This document shows positions 17,666 to 29,238 of a DNA stretch of 64,000 nucleotides, one piece after another; position 1 is the stretch's first letter, and every line of letters starts with the position of its first letter. Position numbers and translations under genes: made by a program. Origin of the DNA: Thermoflavimicrobium daqui (GTDB lineage Bacteria > Bacillota > Bacilli > Thermoactinomycetales > Thermoactinomycetaceae); contig NZ_KZ845664.1 of the NCBI RefSeq assembly GCF_003313465.1, forward strand, positions 1 through 64,000, read 5' to 3'. Below the pieces are notes generated by a model. The model was given only the letters and a program-made list of their open reading frames with translations, was not told the origin of the DNA and made no database searches.

Positions 17666-18604
17666 GTGGAGGAACACTTTGAAGAATATTCATGGTGTAT
17701 TGAAGAGGGACAAAGTGGTGAAAGATTAGATAAGGTTGTATCTACTTATCAAAGTGATTGGTCACGTGTTCGTGTTCAAGATTGGATTAAGCAAGGATTT
17801 GTAACGGTAGATGGTTTGAATAAGAAAGGGAACTATAAAGTAAAAACTGGAGAAGTCATTAAGGTCCAAGTACCTCCTGTCGAAGAACTGGATGTAGAAC
17901 CGGAAGCAATCCCTTTAGATATTTATTATGAGGATGATGATGTCCTTGTTGTTAACAAACCGAGAGGGATGGTGGTTCATCCAGGACCTGGAAATCCATC
18001 AGGTACTTTAGTGAATGCTTTGCTTGCGCACTGTCAGGGAGAGCTATCGGGTATTGGAGGCGTAGCACGACCAGGGATTGTACACCGGATCGATAAAGAT
18101 ACTTCAGGCTTATTAATGGTAGCAAAAAATGATATTGCTCATCACTCCTTAGTGGAACAGTTAAAAGAACACAGTGTTGAGCGGTTATATGTAGCGATTG
18201 TACATGGTCTTATTCCACATCAACATGGGATGATCGAGGCTCCGATTGGACGTGATATGCAACATCGACAAAGAATGACGGTTGTTGAACGAAATGGAAA
18301 GCATGCAGTTACTCATTTTTCAGTACGTGAACGATTAAAAGATACGACTTTGATTGAATGCCGTTTGGAAACAGGACGAACTCACCAAATTCGTGTTCAT
18401 ATGAAGTATATTGGTTATCCTCTTGTTGGTGACCCGGTGTATGGACCTAAGAAAAATCCATACCCCATCGCAGGACAAGCTTTACATGCCCAAGTAATCG
18501 GTTTTACACATCCGCGAACGGGTAAAAGAGTGCGTATCGAAGCCGAGCCCCCTGAGGATTTTCAAAAGGTTCTTCGTATTATGCGATCCCAGAAGAAAGA
18601 TTAA
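17666..18604 (+). CDS. rluD: 23S rRNA pseudouridine synthase, RluA/RluD family
   Basis: 312 aa: an N-terminal S4 RNA-binding domain (about 18-75) and an RluA-type catalytic domain with HRIDKDTSGLLMVAK containing the catalytic Asp. Orthologous in position to B. subtilis ylyB; expected to modify uridines in helix 69 of 23S rRNA, though the exact sites are inferred. GTG start immediately after the lspA stop, with the ribosome site GTGGGGGAG inside the end of lspA. Confidence 0.93.
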   Translation: MEEHFEEYSWCIEEGQSGERLDKVVSTYQSDWSRVRVQDWIKQGFVTVDGLNKKGNYKVKTGEVIKVQVPPVEELDVEPEAIPLDIYYEDDDVLVVNKPRGMVVHPGPGNPSGTLVNALLAHCQGELSGIGGVARPGIVHRIDKDTSGLLMVAKNDIAHHSLVEQLKEHSVERLYVAIVHGLIPHQHGMIEAPIGRDMQHRQRMTVVERNGKHAVTHFSVRERLKDTTLIECRLETGRTHQIRVHMKYIGYPLVGDPVYGPKKNPYPIAGQALHAQVIGFTHPRTGKRVRIEAEPPEDFQKVLRIMRSQKKD

Positions 18605-18628
18605 AAATGAAAACAAAAGACTCTGAAA

Positions 18629-18681
18629 TAAACCGTATCACATACTGAACTATCAATTTTTCAGATAAGGGTACGGTTTTT
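18629..18681 (+). terminator. Terminator after rluD
   Basis: AAACCGTA (18629-18636) pairs with TACGGTTT (18672-18679), followed by TTATC, with a large loop. A moderate terminator separating lspA-rluD from the pyr promoter. The stretch from here to pyrR holds only the pyr promoter and first attenuator. Confidence 0.6.
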
Positions 18682-18814
18682 ATCTTAACGAGATCAGTGG
18701 AAAGGTTTTTAAATATTTAAAGCTAAAGTCCTTTAAATAAGAGGTTTTAGGACGTTCGTATATAGGTAATGAGGTGTTAAAAAGGGAATACCAATATTCC
18801 CCTCCTTATTATAT

Positions 18815-18843
18815 TTGACATTACCCATCGTTTGGGAGATAAT
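18815..18843 (+). promoter_or_regulatory. Promoter of the pyr operon
   Basis: TTGACA (18815-18820), 17-nt spacer, GATAAT (18838-18843). It is placed correctly to start transcription just before the first PyrR attenuator. Confidence 0.75.
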
Positions 18844-18868
18844 ACTTTTAGTCAAAGAAAGGAACCTT

Positions 18869-19586
<718 letters not shown>

Positions 19587-19591
19587 CCCCT

Positions 19592-19687
19592 TTTAAGACG
19601 GTCCCGTGAGGCTGGCAAAGGGAGATAATAATACTTTTTTGGAGAAAGTATGTCTCTTTGCCGTGTCTAAGGCAAAGAGTTTTTTTA
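19592..19687 (+). promoter_or_regulatory. PyrR attenuator 2 (pyrR-uraA gap)
   Basis: The binding loop GGTCCCGTGAGGCT (19600-19613) differs from consensus only at the first base. Terminator stem CTCTTTGCC (19654-19662) pairs with GGCAAAGAG (19671-19679), followed by T7. No third attenuator is present before pyrB, where B. subtilis has one. Confidence 0.93.
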
Positions 19688-19713
19688 TACTCAAATATAA
19701 GGAGTTGATTCTT

Positions 19714-21081
19714 TTGAAGAAAGCGATTCTTATGGATGTCCATGAAAAGCCCCCACTTCATCAGTGGTTTTTCCTTAGTATGCAACATTTATTTGCTATG
19801 TTCGGTTCAACGATTTTGGTTCCACTTTTAACGGGGCTAAGTCCGGCAATTGCTCTCATGTCAAGTGGAATCGGAACGATCGCTTATCTGATTGTCACAC
19901 GAGGGAAAATTCCCGCATATCTCGGTTCTTCATTTGCTTTTATCGTACCCATTATCACGGTTTCTCAAGGAGGAAAAAATTTAGGGGATGCGTTATTCGG
20001 TTGTTTTTTAATCGGACTCATGTATGGGATTATCGCTTTATTAGTCACAAAGTTTGGCGTGAAATGGTTAGATCAATTGCTTCCGCCAGTGGTGATTGGT
20101 TCGGTTGTTATTGTGATTGGACTTGCGCTCGCAGGAACAGCCGTCGATATGGCTAGTAAAAAAGATGTAATTCAAGCAGTGCCAACCACTGCGGCTCAAT
20201 TGCAAAGCTTACCAGGCTCGATTAAGAATGTAGATTTAGCTCATGGAACTGTTACTTTAAAGGTGTACTCTCTGGAGTATTTTATTGTAGCTCTTGCAAC
20301 TTTAGCGTTAAGTATCATCGCTCTGCTGTTCTTCCGCGGATTCTTGAAAATCATCCCGATTTTAATAGGAATTATCGGTGGTTATATGGTTGCTTATTGG
20401 ATGGGGATGGTTGATCTTACACCGGTTATACAAGCGAAATGGTTTGAGCTACCTAAATTTACGACTCCCACAGTGTCGTGGAAAGCTGCGATCGTGATGA
20501 TTCCAGTAACGTTGGTGGTCTTAGCAGAACATATCGGTCATCTATTGGTTACCTCTAACATTATGGAGCGCGACTTAGCTAAGGATCCTGGACTTCACCG
20601 TTCTCTATTTGGTGATGGAATAGCTACCATGATTGCGAGTTTAATCGGTGGACCACCAGCTACAACGTATGGAGAGAATATTGGAGTAATGGCGATCACA
20701 AGGATTTTCAGTGTGTTTGTAATCGGCGGGGCCGCTGTACTCGCGATTTCCTTTTCCTTCATCGGAAAATTATCAGCTTTACTCCATTCCATTCCTACAC
20801 CAGTGATGGGTGGCGTCTCTATCTTGCTCTTTGGGATTATCGCCTCGGCAGGACTTCGCACCTTGATTGATAATCGTGTTGATTTTACCAATCAGCGCAA
20901 TATGGTTATCGCTGCGGTAGTCTTGGTGATTGGTATTGGTGGTGCGGTACTAAAGTTCGTGGATATTCATATCGAGCTCGAAGGTATGGCTCTAGCTACT
21001 GTCATCGGTATTCTACTCAATCTTATTTTGCCGAAGCAAGATGAAAGAGAAGCTATACAATCAACAACCGAGACTGCTTAA
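19714..21081 (+). CDS. uraA: Uracil permease, NCS2 family
   Basis: 455 aa from TTG 19714, which has AAGGAG 9 nt upstream; an ATG at 19732 is a possible later start. A 14-helix nucleobase:proton symporter (PyrP/UraA). The family motif appears as GENIGVMAITR, the E-N-x-G form of uracil carriers, and AEHIGHLLVTS is the preceding substrate-binding helix. Its place between pyrR and pyrB and its own PyrR attenuator identify the role in uracil uptake. Confidence 0.94.
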   Translation: MKKAILMDVHEKPPLHQWFFLSMQHLFAMFGSTILVPLLTGLSPAIALMSSGIGTIAYLIVTRGKIPAYLGSSFAFIVPIITVSQGGKNLGDALFGCFLIGLMYGIIALLVTKFGVKWLDQLLPPVVIGSVVIVIGLALAGTAVDMASKKDVIQAVPTTAAQLQSLPGSIKNVDLAHGTVTLKVYSLEYFIVALATLALSIIALLFFRGFLKIIPILIGIIGGYMVAYWMGMVDLTPVIQAKWFELPKFTTPTVSWKAAIVMIPVTLVVLAEHIGHLLVTSNIMERDLAKDPGLHRSLFGDGIATMIASLIGGPPATTYGENIGVMAITRIFSVFVIGGAAVLAISFSFIGKLSALLHSIPTPVMGGVSILLFGIIASAGLRTLIDNRVDFTNQRNMVIAAVVLVIGIGGAVLKFVDIHIELEGMALATVIGILLNLILPKQDEREAIQSTTETA

Positions 21082-21112
21082 TTAGGCAACAACACAATGG
21101 GAGGGAGTTCAT

Positions 21113-22030
21113 ATGCTTTTGGAACAAACACATTTAATAGATACAAAAGATCTTTCCCAAACAGAAATTGAAGAGATCTTAGAAAGAGCAGCATTCTGGG
21201 AACAAAATCGAGCTAAAAACCTCGTACCATTTGCTGGGCGTTTTGTGGCCAATCTATTCTTTGAGCCAAGTACACGAACTAAATTTTCTTTTGAGGTCGC
21301 TGAAAAACGATTAGGGCTTGAGGTGCTTAACTTTAGTACAGCCCATTCAAGCGTAGCGAAAGGTGAATCACTTTATGATACGGTGAAAACGCTCGTTTCA
21401 CTTGGGGTTGAAGCGGCAGTGATTCGTCATCAAGAGCCAGAAGTCATCTCCGAACTCTTAGAGAGAGATACAGGTTGTGTAATTGTGAATGCGGGTACAG
21501 GTAAAACAGCCCATCCTACACAAGCTTTGCTCGATCTATATACGATGAAAAAACACTTTGGTCATGTCAGTGGGCTAAAGGTAGCGATTGTAGGAGATAT
21601 TGCGCATAGTCGGGTGGCACGTTCCAATCTATGGTGCTTAGGAAAAATGGGGGCACAAGTGATGCTAAGCGGTCCGCCAGAGATGAGAGATCCTGACTTG
21701 GAGAAGTTTGCCCCTTATGTACCATTTGATGAAGGTTTACAAGTAGCAGATGTAGTGATGATGCTCAGAATTCAATTAGAACGTCATCAGGATCCAATCT
21801 TTCATGCTCAAGATCAATATCATCAAATGTTTGGTCTAACAAAAGAAAGACTGAATCGGATGAAGCCTGGTGCAGTTATTATGCACCCTGGTCCGTTTAA
21901 TCGTGGGGTAGAAATTGCAGATGAACTAGTTGAACATCCTCGTTCCAAAATTTTTGAGCAAAAGGCAAATGGAGTATTTGTACGAATGGCTGTCTTAGAA
22001 AAAGTACTCCAAGGAGGGCAAGAATTATGA
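21113..22030 (+). CDS. pyrB: Aspartate carbamoyltransferase catalytic chain
   Basis: 305 aa. It carbamoylates aspartate, the committed step of pyrimidine synthesis. Carbamoyl-phosphate site FFEPSTRTKFSFE (about residues 44-56), HPTQALLDLYT, and C-terminal MHPGPFNRGVEI are all present. There is no PyrI regulatory chain, as in Bacillus. Its last 4 bases overlap pyrC (ATGA), indicating coupled translation. Confidence 0.97.
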   Translation: MLLEQTHLIDTKDLSQTEIEEILERAAFWEQNRAKNLVPFAGRFVANLFFEPSTRTKFSFEVAEKRLGLEVLNFSTAHSSVAKGESLYDTVKTLVSLGVEAAVIRHQEPEVISELLERDTGCVIVNAGTGKTAHPTQALLDLYTMKKHFGHVSGLKVAIVGDIAHSRVARSNLWCLGKMGAQVMLSGPPEMRDPDLEKFAPYVPFDEGLQVADVVMMLRIQLERHQDPIFHAQDQYHQMFGLTKERLNRMKPGAVIMHPGPFNRGVEIADELVEHPRSKIFEQKANGVFVRMAVLEKVLQGGQEL

Positions 22031-23328
22031 AAACTTTGTTGAAAAATGGGCTAATGCTGGACGAGCAGAGTAAGAAGCTGGTGAAAAGAGATATTTTGAT
22101 TGATGGAGAGATCATTGCCAAAATCGCATCTGAGATCGAAGACGAAGAAGCCATGCAAATAGAAGTCGCTGAAAAATTGATTACTCCAGGTTTTATCGAT
22201 CTACATGTGCATTTACGTGAACCCGGTTTTGAACAGAAAGAAACGATCGAAACAGGAACTTATGCAGCAGCGCGCGGTGGATTTACCACGGTGGCTTGTA
22301 TGCCCAATACACGCCCCCCTATTGACTCTGTCCCTATTGTTGAAGAAATTCTAGAGAAGGCAGAGGAAGCGGGCTATGCACGTGTACTTCCGATCGGGGC
22401 GATTACTGTACGTCAGCTTGGCCAAGAGTTAACGGATATGGAAGCTTTGAAAAAAGCGGGTGTGGTTGCTGTATCCGATGATGGTGTAGGGGTACAAAGT
22501 AGCAAAATGATGAAAGAAGCGATGCGAAAAGCTTATGCTTTAGGGTTACCTGTGGTAGCGCATTGTGAGGATAACAGCTTAGCCAAAGGCGGCTGTGTCC
22601 ATGATGGAGAATTTGCAAAGCGATATGGCCTACAAGGGATTCCTAGTGAAGCAGAATCAATTCATGTGGCTAGAGATATTCTACTCGCTGAAGATATTGG
22701 GGTACACTACCATGTTTGTCATATCAGTAGTGAACAATCTGTTCGTCTTGTTCGTGAAGCAAAAGCACGAGGACAAAAAGTAACAGCCGAGGTCACACCT
22801 CATCACTTATTACTTTGTGATGAAGATATTCCTGAACCCAACCCAATGTTTAAAATGAATCCGCCGCTTCGCTCGAAAAAAGACAGAGAAGCCTTAATCC
22901 AAGGGTTAAAAGATGGCACGATTGATGTGATTGCGACAGATCACGCTCCACATACGCTACTTGAAAAGCAACAGGGAATGGAACGTGCACCATTTGGGAT
23001 TGTAGGTCTAGAAACAGCATTTCCTCTTCTATATACGAATTTAGTAAGAACAGGAGAGCTAACTTTAGCAGAACTTATCGAAAAAATGACCCGAAAACCT
23101 GCGGAATTATTTGGTCTCCCTTATGGTGTACTTGCGGAAGGAAAAGTTGCTGATATGACAGTGATTGACCTTGAATCAGAACGACCCATTGATCCAAGTG
23201 CCTTTAAATCCAAAGGTCGGAATACTCCTTTTGCTGGAACCTATGTTTATGGTTGGCCAGTGATGACCTTTTATAAAGGAGTTAAGACTTGGGATCAAGC
23301 AGATATCTTTGTCACCTTTGAAGAATAA
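22027..23328 (+). CDS. pyrC: Dihydroorotase
   Basis: A zinc amidohydrolase, type I, 433 aa, closing carbamoyl-aspartate to dihydroorotate. Metal ligands appear in DLHVHLREPG, HCEDN, HVCHISS and ATDHAPH. The start overlaps the pyrB stop by 4 nt. It is followed by a 135-nt gap holding a large hairpin before carA. Confidence 0.96.
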   Translation: MKTLLKNGLMLDEQSKKLVKRDILIDGEIIAKIASEIEDEEAMQIEVAEKLITPGFIDLHVHLREPGFEQKETIETGTYAAARGGFTTVACMPNTRPPIDSVPIVEEILEKAEEAGYARVLPIGAITVRQLGQELTDMEALKKAGVVAVSDDGVGVQSSKMMKEAMRKAYALGLPVVAHCEDNSLAKGGCVHDGEFAKRYGLQGIPSEAESIHVARDILLAEDIGVHYHVCHISSEQSVRLVREAKARGQKVTAEVTPHHLLLCDEDIPEPNPMFKMNPPLRSKKDREALIQGLKDGTIDVIATDHAPHTLLEKQQGMERAPFGIVGLETAFPLLYTNLVRTGELTLAELIEKMTRKPAELFGLPYGVLAEGKVADMTVIDLESERPIDPSAFKSKGRNTPFAGTYVYGWPVMTFYKGVKTWDQADIFVTFEE

Positions 23329-23347
23329 GAATTGAAAGAAGGAAGAT

Positions 23348-23417
23348 GCCCCAACCCGATTATAGTGATGGATTTCACTTTAAGCAGGATACCTAAGGTG
23401 AAATCCATCAAAGGGGC
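23348..23417 (+). other. Large hairpin between pyrC and carA
   Basis: Outer GCCCC/GGGGC (23348-23352 with 23413-23417) and inner GATGGATTTCAC/GTGAAATCCATC (23367-23378 with 23398-23409). There is no T-run, so it is not a terminator. It could be an RNA processing or stability element, or the footprint of a small insertion. It does not match the PyrR-loop consensus. Confidence 0.7.
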
Positions 23418-23462
23418 AAGGTGATTGGTATCATCATATTATCTCAATTGGAGGGACACTTG

Positions 23463-24557
23463 ATGAAAGCGCGGTTAATCTTAGAAGATCGAACAGAGTT
23501 TATAGGGACTTCTTTTGGAGCGAAAGGAGAATCCTTGGGTGAGGTCGTGTTTAATACCAGTATGACAGGTTATCAAGAAATTTTAACTGATCCATCTTAT
23601 TGTGGACAAATTATTACGATGACTTACCCTTTGATTGGAAACTATGGACTAAATCGTGATGACTATGAATCTTTAAAGTCCAATGCCCATGGCTTGGTGG
23701 TTCGTGAGTACCAAGAGTTTGCCAGTAATTGGCGGAATGAGATATCGATCGGTGATTGGCTGAAAGAGCAAGGAATTATCGGAATATCTGGCATCGATAC
23801 CCGTATGCTAACGAGAAAACTACGCAAGCATGGAGTGATGAGAGGATTGCTTACCACGAGTGATGAACCAACGGATGTTTTAATCGAGCGTCTTAAAAAT
23901 AGTCCACACATGCATGATCAAGTAGCTAGGGTTAGTACTAAAAGCATTCATATTTCTCCCAATTCGGGTAAGCGAGTGGTGTTGCTAGACTTTGGTGCCA
24001 AGCATAATATCAAGCGAAAACTGGCTGAATTGGGATGCGAAGTCATATCTGTACCATATCACACCTCGGCTACAGAAATTCTTCGTTTCCGTCCTGATGG
24101 AATCATGTTGTCCAATGGACCTGGGGATCCCAAAGATGTACCCGAAGCGATTGAAACGATTAAAGAACTACTTGGAAAAGTACCGATCTTTGGAATCTGT
24201 ATGGGACATCAATTGATTGCGCTCGCTTGTGGAGCAGATACGGATAAATTAAAGTTTGGCCATCGTGGTGGAAACCACCCAGTCAAAGAGCTAGAAACAG
24301 GTCGAACAGTAATTACACCACAAAACCATGGCTATGCTGTTACTCATGAATCTCTGGAAGGGACTTTACTCGAAGCAACCCATATCGCATTAAATGATGG
24401 AACGGTTGAAGGGATATGTCACAAAGAGTATCCTGTTTTCTCTGTTCAATATCATCCAGAGTTTGCACCAGGACCACGTGATTCTGAATATCTGTTTGCT
24501 CATTTCATAAATTTGATGGATGCATTTGCTAAGAAAGGGGAAGAAGTATATGCCTAA
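23463..24557 (+). CDS. carA: Carbamoyl-phosphate synthase small (glutaminase) subunit
   Basis: 364 aa from ATG 23463 with GGAGGG 7 nt upstream. The N-terminal CPSase domain is followed by a class I glutamine amidotransferase with nucleophile Cys in [15 protein letters not shown] and the His-Glu pair in QYHPEF. Supplies ammonia to CarB. The carB start lies 8 nt before the carA stop. This is the pyrimidine-operon copy (pyrAA). Confidence 0.96.
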   Translation: MKARLILEDRTEFIGTSFGAKGESLGEVVFNTSMTGYQEILTDPSYCGQIITMTYPLIGNYGLNRDDYESLKSNAHGLVVREYQEFASNWRNEISIGDWLKEQGIIGISGIDTRMLTRKLRKHGVMRGLLTTSDEPTDVLIERLKNSPHMHDQVARVSTKSIHISPNSGKRVVLLDFGAKHNIKRKLAELGCEVISVPYHTSATEILRFRPDGIMLSNGPGDPKDVPEAIETIKELLGKVPIFGICMGHQLIALACGADTDKLKFGHRGGNHPVKELETGRTVITPQNHGYAVTHESLEGTLLEATHIALNDGTVEGICHKEYPVFSVQYHPEFAPGPRDSEYLFAHFINLMDAFAKKGEEVYA

Positions 24558-27500
24558 GGATCAAAAGCTTTCAAAAATCTTAGTGATTGGCTCCGGACCC
24601 ATCGTGATCGGACAAGCTGCCGAGTTTGACTATGCAGGAACACAAGCTTGTCAAGCTCTTCGGGAAGAAGGAATCGAAGTCGTATTAGTTAATAGTAACC
24701 CAGCGACCATTATGACAGATACAGATATGGCCGATCGCGTTTATATTGAACCACTCACACCCGAGTTTATTACCCAAGTGATTCGAAAAGAAAGACCGGA
24801 TGGACTTCTTCCCACTCTTGGAGGACAAACTGGACTAAATCTTGCCGTAGAATTAGCTAAACAAGGTGTACTGAAACGCGAAGGAGTAAAGCTTTTAGGG
24901 ACCGATCTTCGTGCGATTACTTGTGCTGAAGACCGCGAACAATTTCGTGATTTGATGAAAGAGCTTGGGGAACCGATCCCACCAAGTACGATTGTGCATA
25001 CGATTGATGAAGCAATCACTTTTGCAAATGAGATAGGGTATCCGGTCATTGTTCGCCCTGCTTATACTTTGGGGGGAACAGGTGGTGGAATCGCCAAAAA
25101 TGAAGCGGAACTTAGAGAAACCGTAGATAATGGCTTACGTTATAGCCCGATTACGCAGTGCTTAATTGAAAAGAGCATTGCAGGTTACAAAGAGATCGAA
25201 TATGAAGTGATGCGTGACGCGCAAGACAACTGTATCGTTGTATGTAATATGGAAAACTTTGATCCCGTAGGTGTTCATACTGGAGATAGTATTGTATTTG
25301 CACCTAGCCAAACGTTATCGGATCGGGAGTATCATATGCTGCGCGACTCAGCCCTTAAAATTATCCGTGCCCTTGACATCCAAGGTGGTTGTAATGTGCA
25401 GTTTGCACTTGATCCACATAGCTTTAATTACTATGTCATTGAAGTAAATCCACGGGTAAGCCGTTCTAGTGCACTCGCTTCGAAAGCGACAGGATATCCA
25501 ATCGCTCGGATTGCTGCGAAAATTGCGGTAGGATATACACTGGATGAACTGAAAAACCCGGTTACGGGTCAAACGTACGCCTGCTTTGAGCCTGCTCTTG
25601 ACTATGTTGTCAGTAAAATACCACGTTGGCCTTTTGATAAGTTTGTTTCCGCCAACCGGAAGCTAGGTACGCAAATGAAGGCAACAGGTGAAGTGATGGC
25701 GATTGGCCGGACTTTAGAAGAATCCTTACTCAAAGCGGTTCGTTCCTTGGAAATTGGTGTTGATCATATTCATCTTCCAGAAGCTGGTGAATTAAGTGAT
25801 GAAGTGATCAGAAAGCGTTTGGTCGAGGTCGATGATGAAAGAATCTTCTTACTAGCCGAATGGTTCCGACGTGGCTATTCACTCGAAGAGGCGCATCAGC
25901 TAACCAAAATTGATCGTTACTTCCTATATAAGCTCAGCAAGATTATTGATCTGGAACGTGACCTACAAGCAAATGGGCTTGATAATGAGAAACTCCTCCA
26001 AGTGAAACGAACTGGATTTACGGATAAAACGATTGCAAGACTGGTAAGTGTATCAGAAGAAGAAGTACGTAAACTACGTCAATCACTAGGAATTCGTCCT
26101 GTCTATAAAATGGTAGATACTTGTGCTGCCGAGTTTGAAGCTGCTACACCTTACTATTACTCCACTTATGAACAAGAAGATGAGGTTGAAAAAACAGACA
26201 AGAAAGCGGTACTAGTACTCGGATCCGGTCCCATTCGAATCGGACAAGGGGTTGAATTCGACTACGCCACTGTTCATGCCATCTGGGCCATTCGTCAAGC
26301 TGGGTATGAAGCGGTCATTATCAATAATAATCCAGAAACGGTATCAACCGACTTTAATACTTCTGATCGTTTATATTTCGAGCCACTCTATAAAGAAGAT
26401 GTTCTCCATGTGATTGAAAAAGAGAAACCCGTTGGTGTTATCGTTCAATTTGGTGGACAAACTGCCTTAAATCTGGCTTATCAGCTTCGCGAGGAAGGCA
26501 TTTCGATCTTAGGAACCTCGCTTGATGCAATTGATCGGGCTGAAGATCGGAAACGTTTTGAAGAATTGCTACGTCAGACTTCGATTGCGCAACCACCCGG
26601 TGCGGCGGTTACCTCGATTGAAGAGGCAGTCACAGCGGCAACTCATATCGGTTATCCAGTTTTGGTACGTCCTTCTTATGTCTTGGGTGGACGTGCGATG
26701 GAAATCGTTTATAGCGAAGAGGAATTGCGTGCTTATATGAAAGAGGCTGTGAAGATAAATCCTGAACATCCTGTCTTAATTGACCGCTACCTCCAAGGAA
26801 AAGAGTTAGAAGTGGATGCGATTTGTGATGGCGAAGAAGTGCTTATTCCTGGAATCATGGAGCATATCGAGAGAGCAGGAGTACATTCAGGGGATTCGAT
26901 TGCTGTATATCCACCCCAATCACTTACCTCAGAACAAAAAGAGCGGGTATTAGAAATTACAACGAAAATTGCCAAAGCACTGGATACAAAAGGGTTAATT
27001 AATATCCAGTTTGTATTACACAAAGAGGAAATTTATGTACTGGAAGTAAACCCACGTGCTTCACGGACAGTACCTTTCTTAAGTAAAGTGACAGGGATTC
27101 AAATGGCTCAAGTGGCAACGAATATTATTCTAGGCAAAAGCCTCAAAGAGCAAGGATATACAGGAGGAATCTGGCCAGAAAGCCGTGAAATCGCGGTCAA
27201 AGCCCCCGTCTTTTCCTTCGCAAAACTACGTCGAGTTGATATCACCTTGGGTCCTGAAATGAAATCGACAGGTGAAGTGATGGGACGGGATCTCGATTAT
27301 GCTCGGGCTGTTTACAAAGGCTTGATTGCATCTGATATCACTCTTCCACGTTTTGGTACTGTTATTGCTACCATCGGAGATAAGGAAAAAGAAGAAGCGA
27401 TTTCGCTCATTCGCCGTTTTAACCAGCTAGGCTACCGAATTGTAGCGACACAGGGAACAGCACAAGCATTGCAAGAAGCAGGGATAATGGCAGAAGAAGT

Positions 27501-27771
27501 AAACAAACTCAAAGAGGGATCACCTCATATTCTTGATCTCATTCGTCAAGGTGAAGCTGATTTGGTCATTAATACATGGACTCGTGGTAAAACACCAGAG
27601 CGGGATGGATTCCGGATTCGTCGCGAAGCAGTGGAACATGGCATTGCTTGTCTGACCTCTTTGGATACAGTCGATGCCTTACTCACCACTCTTGAAGCGA
27701 TTTACCTCTCAGCTGAACCGATTGGTCAGCCTGTGCAGCGTAAAGCAAATAAAGAACTGGTTACGGTATAA
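24550..27771 (+). CDS. carB: Carbamoyl-phosphate synthase large subunit
   Basis: 1073 aa, starting [20 protein letters not shown]; it overlaps carA by 8 nt. Two ATP-grasp halves each open with GSGPI.IGQ (about residues 14 and 561), and C-terminal [13 protein letters not shown] begins the MGS-like allosteric domain (from about 940), the UMP/PRPP response domain. It makes carbamoyl phosphate from bicarbonate, ammonia and two ATP. The gene next in B. subtilis, pyrK, is absent; pyrF follows after 84 nt. Confidence 0.97.
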   Translation: MPKDQKLSKILVIGSGPIVIGQAAEFDYAGTQACQALREEGIEVVLVNSNPATIMTDTDMADRVYIEPLTPEFITQVIRKERPDGLLPTLGGQTGLNLAVELAKQGVLKREGVKLLGTDLRAITCAEDREQFRDLMKELGEPIPPSTIVHTIDEAITFANEIGYPVIVRPAYTLGGTGGGIAKNEAELRETVDNGLRYSPITQCLIEKSIAGYKEIEYEVMRDAQDNCIVVCNMENFDPVGVHTGDSIVFAPSQTLSDREYHMLRDSALKIIRALDIQGGCNVQFALDPHSFNYYVIEVNPRVSRSSALASKATGYPIARIAAKIAVGYTLDELKNPVTGQTYACFEPALDYVVSKIPRWPFDKFVSANRKLGTQMKATGEVMAIGRTLEESLLKAVRSLEIGVDHIHLPEAGELSDEVIRKRLVEVDDERIFLLAEWFRRGYSLEEAHQLTKIDRYFLYKLSKIIDLERDLQANGLDNEKLLQVKRTGFTDKTIARLVSVSEEEVRKLRQSLGIRPVYKMVDTCAAEFEAATPYYYSTYEQEDEVEKTDKKAVLVLGSGPIRIGQGVEFDYATVHAIWAIRQAGYEAVIINNNPETVSTDFNTSDRLYFEPLYKEDVLHVIEKEKPVGVIVQFGGQTALNLAYQLREEGISILGTSLDAIDRAEDRKRFEELLRQTSIAQPPGAAVTSIEEAVTAATHIGYPVLVRPSYVLGGRAMEIVYSEEELRAYMKEAVKINPEHPVLIDRYLQGKELEVDAICDGEEVLIPGIMEHIERAGVHSGDSIAVYPPQSLTSEQKERVLEITTKIAKALDTKGLINIQFVLHKEEIYVLEVNPRASRTVPFLSKVTGIQMAQVATNIILGKSLKEQGYTGGIWPESREIAVKAPVFSFAKLRRVDITLGPEMKSTGEVMGRDLDYARAVYKGLIASDITLPRFGTVIATIGDKEKEEAISLIRRFNQLGYRIVATQGTAQALQEAGIMAEEVNKLKEGSPHILDLIRQGEADLVINTWTRGKTPERDGFRIRREAVEHGIACLTSLDTVDALLTTLEAIYLSAEPIGQPVQRKANKELVTV

Positions 27772-27855
27772 CCAAATCATTGATCCGATTTCCTGAAGCA
27801 GAGGAGATCGGATCTTCTCAAGTAAAGAAACATTCTTTGAAAGGGGAATAGGGAG

Positions 27856-28584
27856 ATGGAGATACAGAAACAGGTGATTATCGCCCTAGACTTTCCAGAA
27901 AAAGAGCAGGCGGAAAAAATGCTCACACACTGGGATGGGAAGGAAAAGCCGTTTATTAAAGTAGGATATCAGCTATTTTATCGAGTGGGTCCAGAGTGGG
28001 TGGCAAAGCGTAAAGAAGAAGGATACTCCATTTTCCTTGACTTAAAGCTACATGATATCCCCAATACAGTAGCAAAAGGTGTGGAATCCATTTGCTGTCT
28101 TGGTGTTGATTTTCTTACCATTCATGCTAGTGGAGGAAGACAGATGATCGAGGCGGCTCGTGAGGCTGCTGAGAAAAAGACTAGCGGAGAGCGGATTCGC
28201 CTCTTAGCTGTTACACAGCTAACGAGTACAGATCAATCCATGCTCAATGACGAGTTGGGAATACCAGGAACGATTACCGATTCGGTAGAGCGCTATGCGA
28301 AGTTAGCCTATGAGTCGGGAGCAGATGGAGTCATCTGCTCTGGGCAAGAAGCTAGCTTGATCAAAGCAGCAACATCATCTCATTTTTTAGCTGTTACACC
28401 AGGTATTCGTCCACTTGGTCATGATGTACAAGATCAAAAACGTGTAGTGACACCAACAGCTGCAATCCAAAATGGGGCAGATCATCTGGTCATAGGGCGA
28501 CCGATTACAGGGGCACCATCACCGATTACAGCTTATGAAAACATTCTTTCTGAAATCAAACAAGCACGGGGGTTATCTTTATGA
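27856..28584 (+). CDS. pyrF: Orotidine 5'-phosphate decarboxylase
   Basis: 242 aa TIM barrel forming UMP. It opens with VIIALDFPEKEQAE; the catalytic Lys/Asp cluster is FLDLKLHDIPNTV, and TPGIRP plus IGRPIT form the phosphate site. ATG 27856 follows AAGGGGAATAGGGAG. The stop overlaps pyrE (ATGA). Confidence 0.96.
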   Translation: MEIQKQVIIALDFPEKEQAEKMLTHWDGKEKPFIKVGYQLFYRVGPEWVAKRKEEGYSIFLDLKLHDIPNTVAKGVESICCLGVDFLTIHASGGRQMIEAAREAAEKKTSGERIRLLAVTQLTSTDQSMLNDELGIPGTITDSVERYAKLAYESGADGVICSGQEASLIKAATSSHFLAVTPGIRPLGHDVQDQKRVVTPTAAIQNGADHLVIGRPITGAPSPITAYENILSEIKQARGLSL

Positions 28585-29168
28585 CAAAAACATGGTCGTT
28601 ATCAGAAGCTATCAAACGTACTGGTGTACTCAAAGAAGGACACTTTCTCTTATCTTCCGGTCGGCATAGTGCTAGATACATGCAATGTGCTCAATTATTA
28701 CAACATCCTCAAGAAGCAGAAGCAGTGGGCCAGGCACTCTCTGATCTATTTAAAGATCAAAAAATTGATCTGGTGGTCGGTCCGGCGCTCGGTGGTGTGA
28801 TTATTGCCCATGAAGTAGCTAGAGCCTTAGGAGTTCGTTGCTTGTTTACGGAACGAAAAGCAGGAACGATGGAGTTACGCCGTGGCTTTACGATTCAGCC
28901 TGGTGAGCGTGTCCTCGTGATTGAAGATGTAGTCACAACAGGTGGTTCAGTCAAAGAAGTAATCAAGGTATTAGAAGGGTTAGGGGCGGAAATCGTAGCG
29001 ATTGGCTCCATGGTCAACCGGAATCAAGGACAAAATCCATTTCAATATCCCTATCAAGCATTAACTGAAATCCATATCGAAAGCTATACTCCAGAAGAAT
29101 GTCCACTCTGTCAACAGGGTATTCCAGTGATTAAGCCTGGAAGTCGGAGTACATTGAAGGAAGCATAA
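28581..29168 (+). CDS. pyrE: Orotate phosphoribosyltransferase
   Basis: 195 aa, making OMP from orotate and PRPP. PRPP motif VLVIEDVVTTGGSVKEVI (about 112-129) and the catalytic loop TERKAGTMELRRGF are present. It ends with ECPLCQQGIPVIKPGSR, a Cys-containing tail typical of the shorter PyrE subgroup. It overlaps pyrF by 4 nt and is the last gene of the operon, followed by a terminator. Confidence 0.95.
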   Translation: MTKTWSLSEAIKRTGVLKEGHFLLSSGRHSARYMQCAQLLQHPQEAEAVGQALSDLFKDQKIDLVVGPALGGVIIAHEVARALGVRCLFTERKAGTMELRRGFTIQPGERVLVIEDVVTTGGSVKEVIKVLEGLGAEIVAIGSMVNRNQGQNPFQYPYQALTEIHIESYTPEECPLCQQGIPVIKPGSRSTLKEA

Positions 29169-29199
29169 TCTTCCATTATAAAAAGTTGTACACTTCCCG

Positions 29200-29238
29200 A
29201 AAAAGCTTGTATCACGTCTAAAGTGGTACAAGCTTTTT
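29200..29238 (+). terminator. Terminator of the pyr operon
   Basis: AAAAAGCTTGTATCAC (29200-29215) pairs with GTGGTACAAGCTTTTT (29223-29238); the A/T ends give the U-run. The rest of 29169-29476 is AT-rich with no gene. Confidence 0.85.

Noticed and set aside
19606-19713. N-terminal extension of the uracil permease
   Set aside because: It overlaps the second PyrR attenuator; TTG 19714 has AAGGAG at the correct distance.
23348-23417. Third PyrR attenuator before carA
   Set aside because: The loop lacks the ARUCCNGNGAGGYU motif and there is no terminator T-run.
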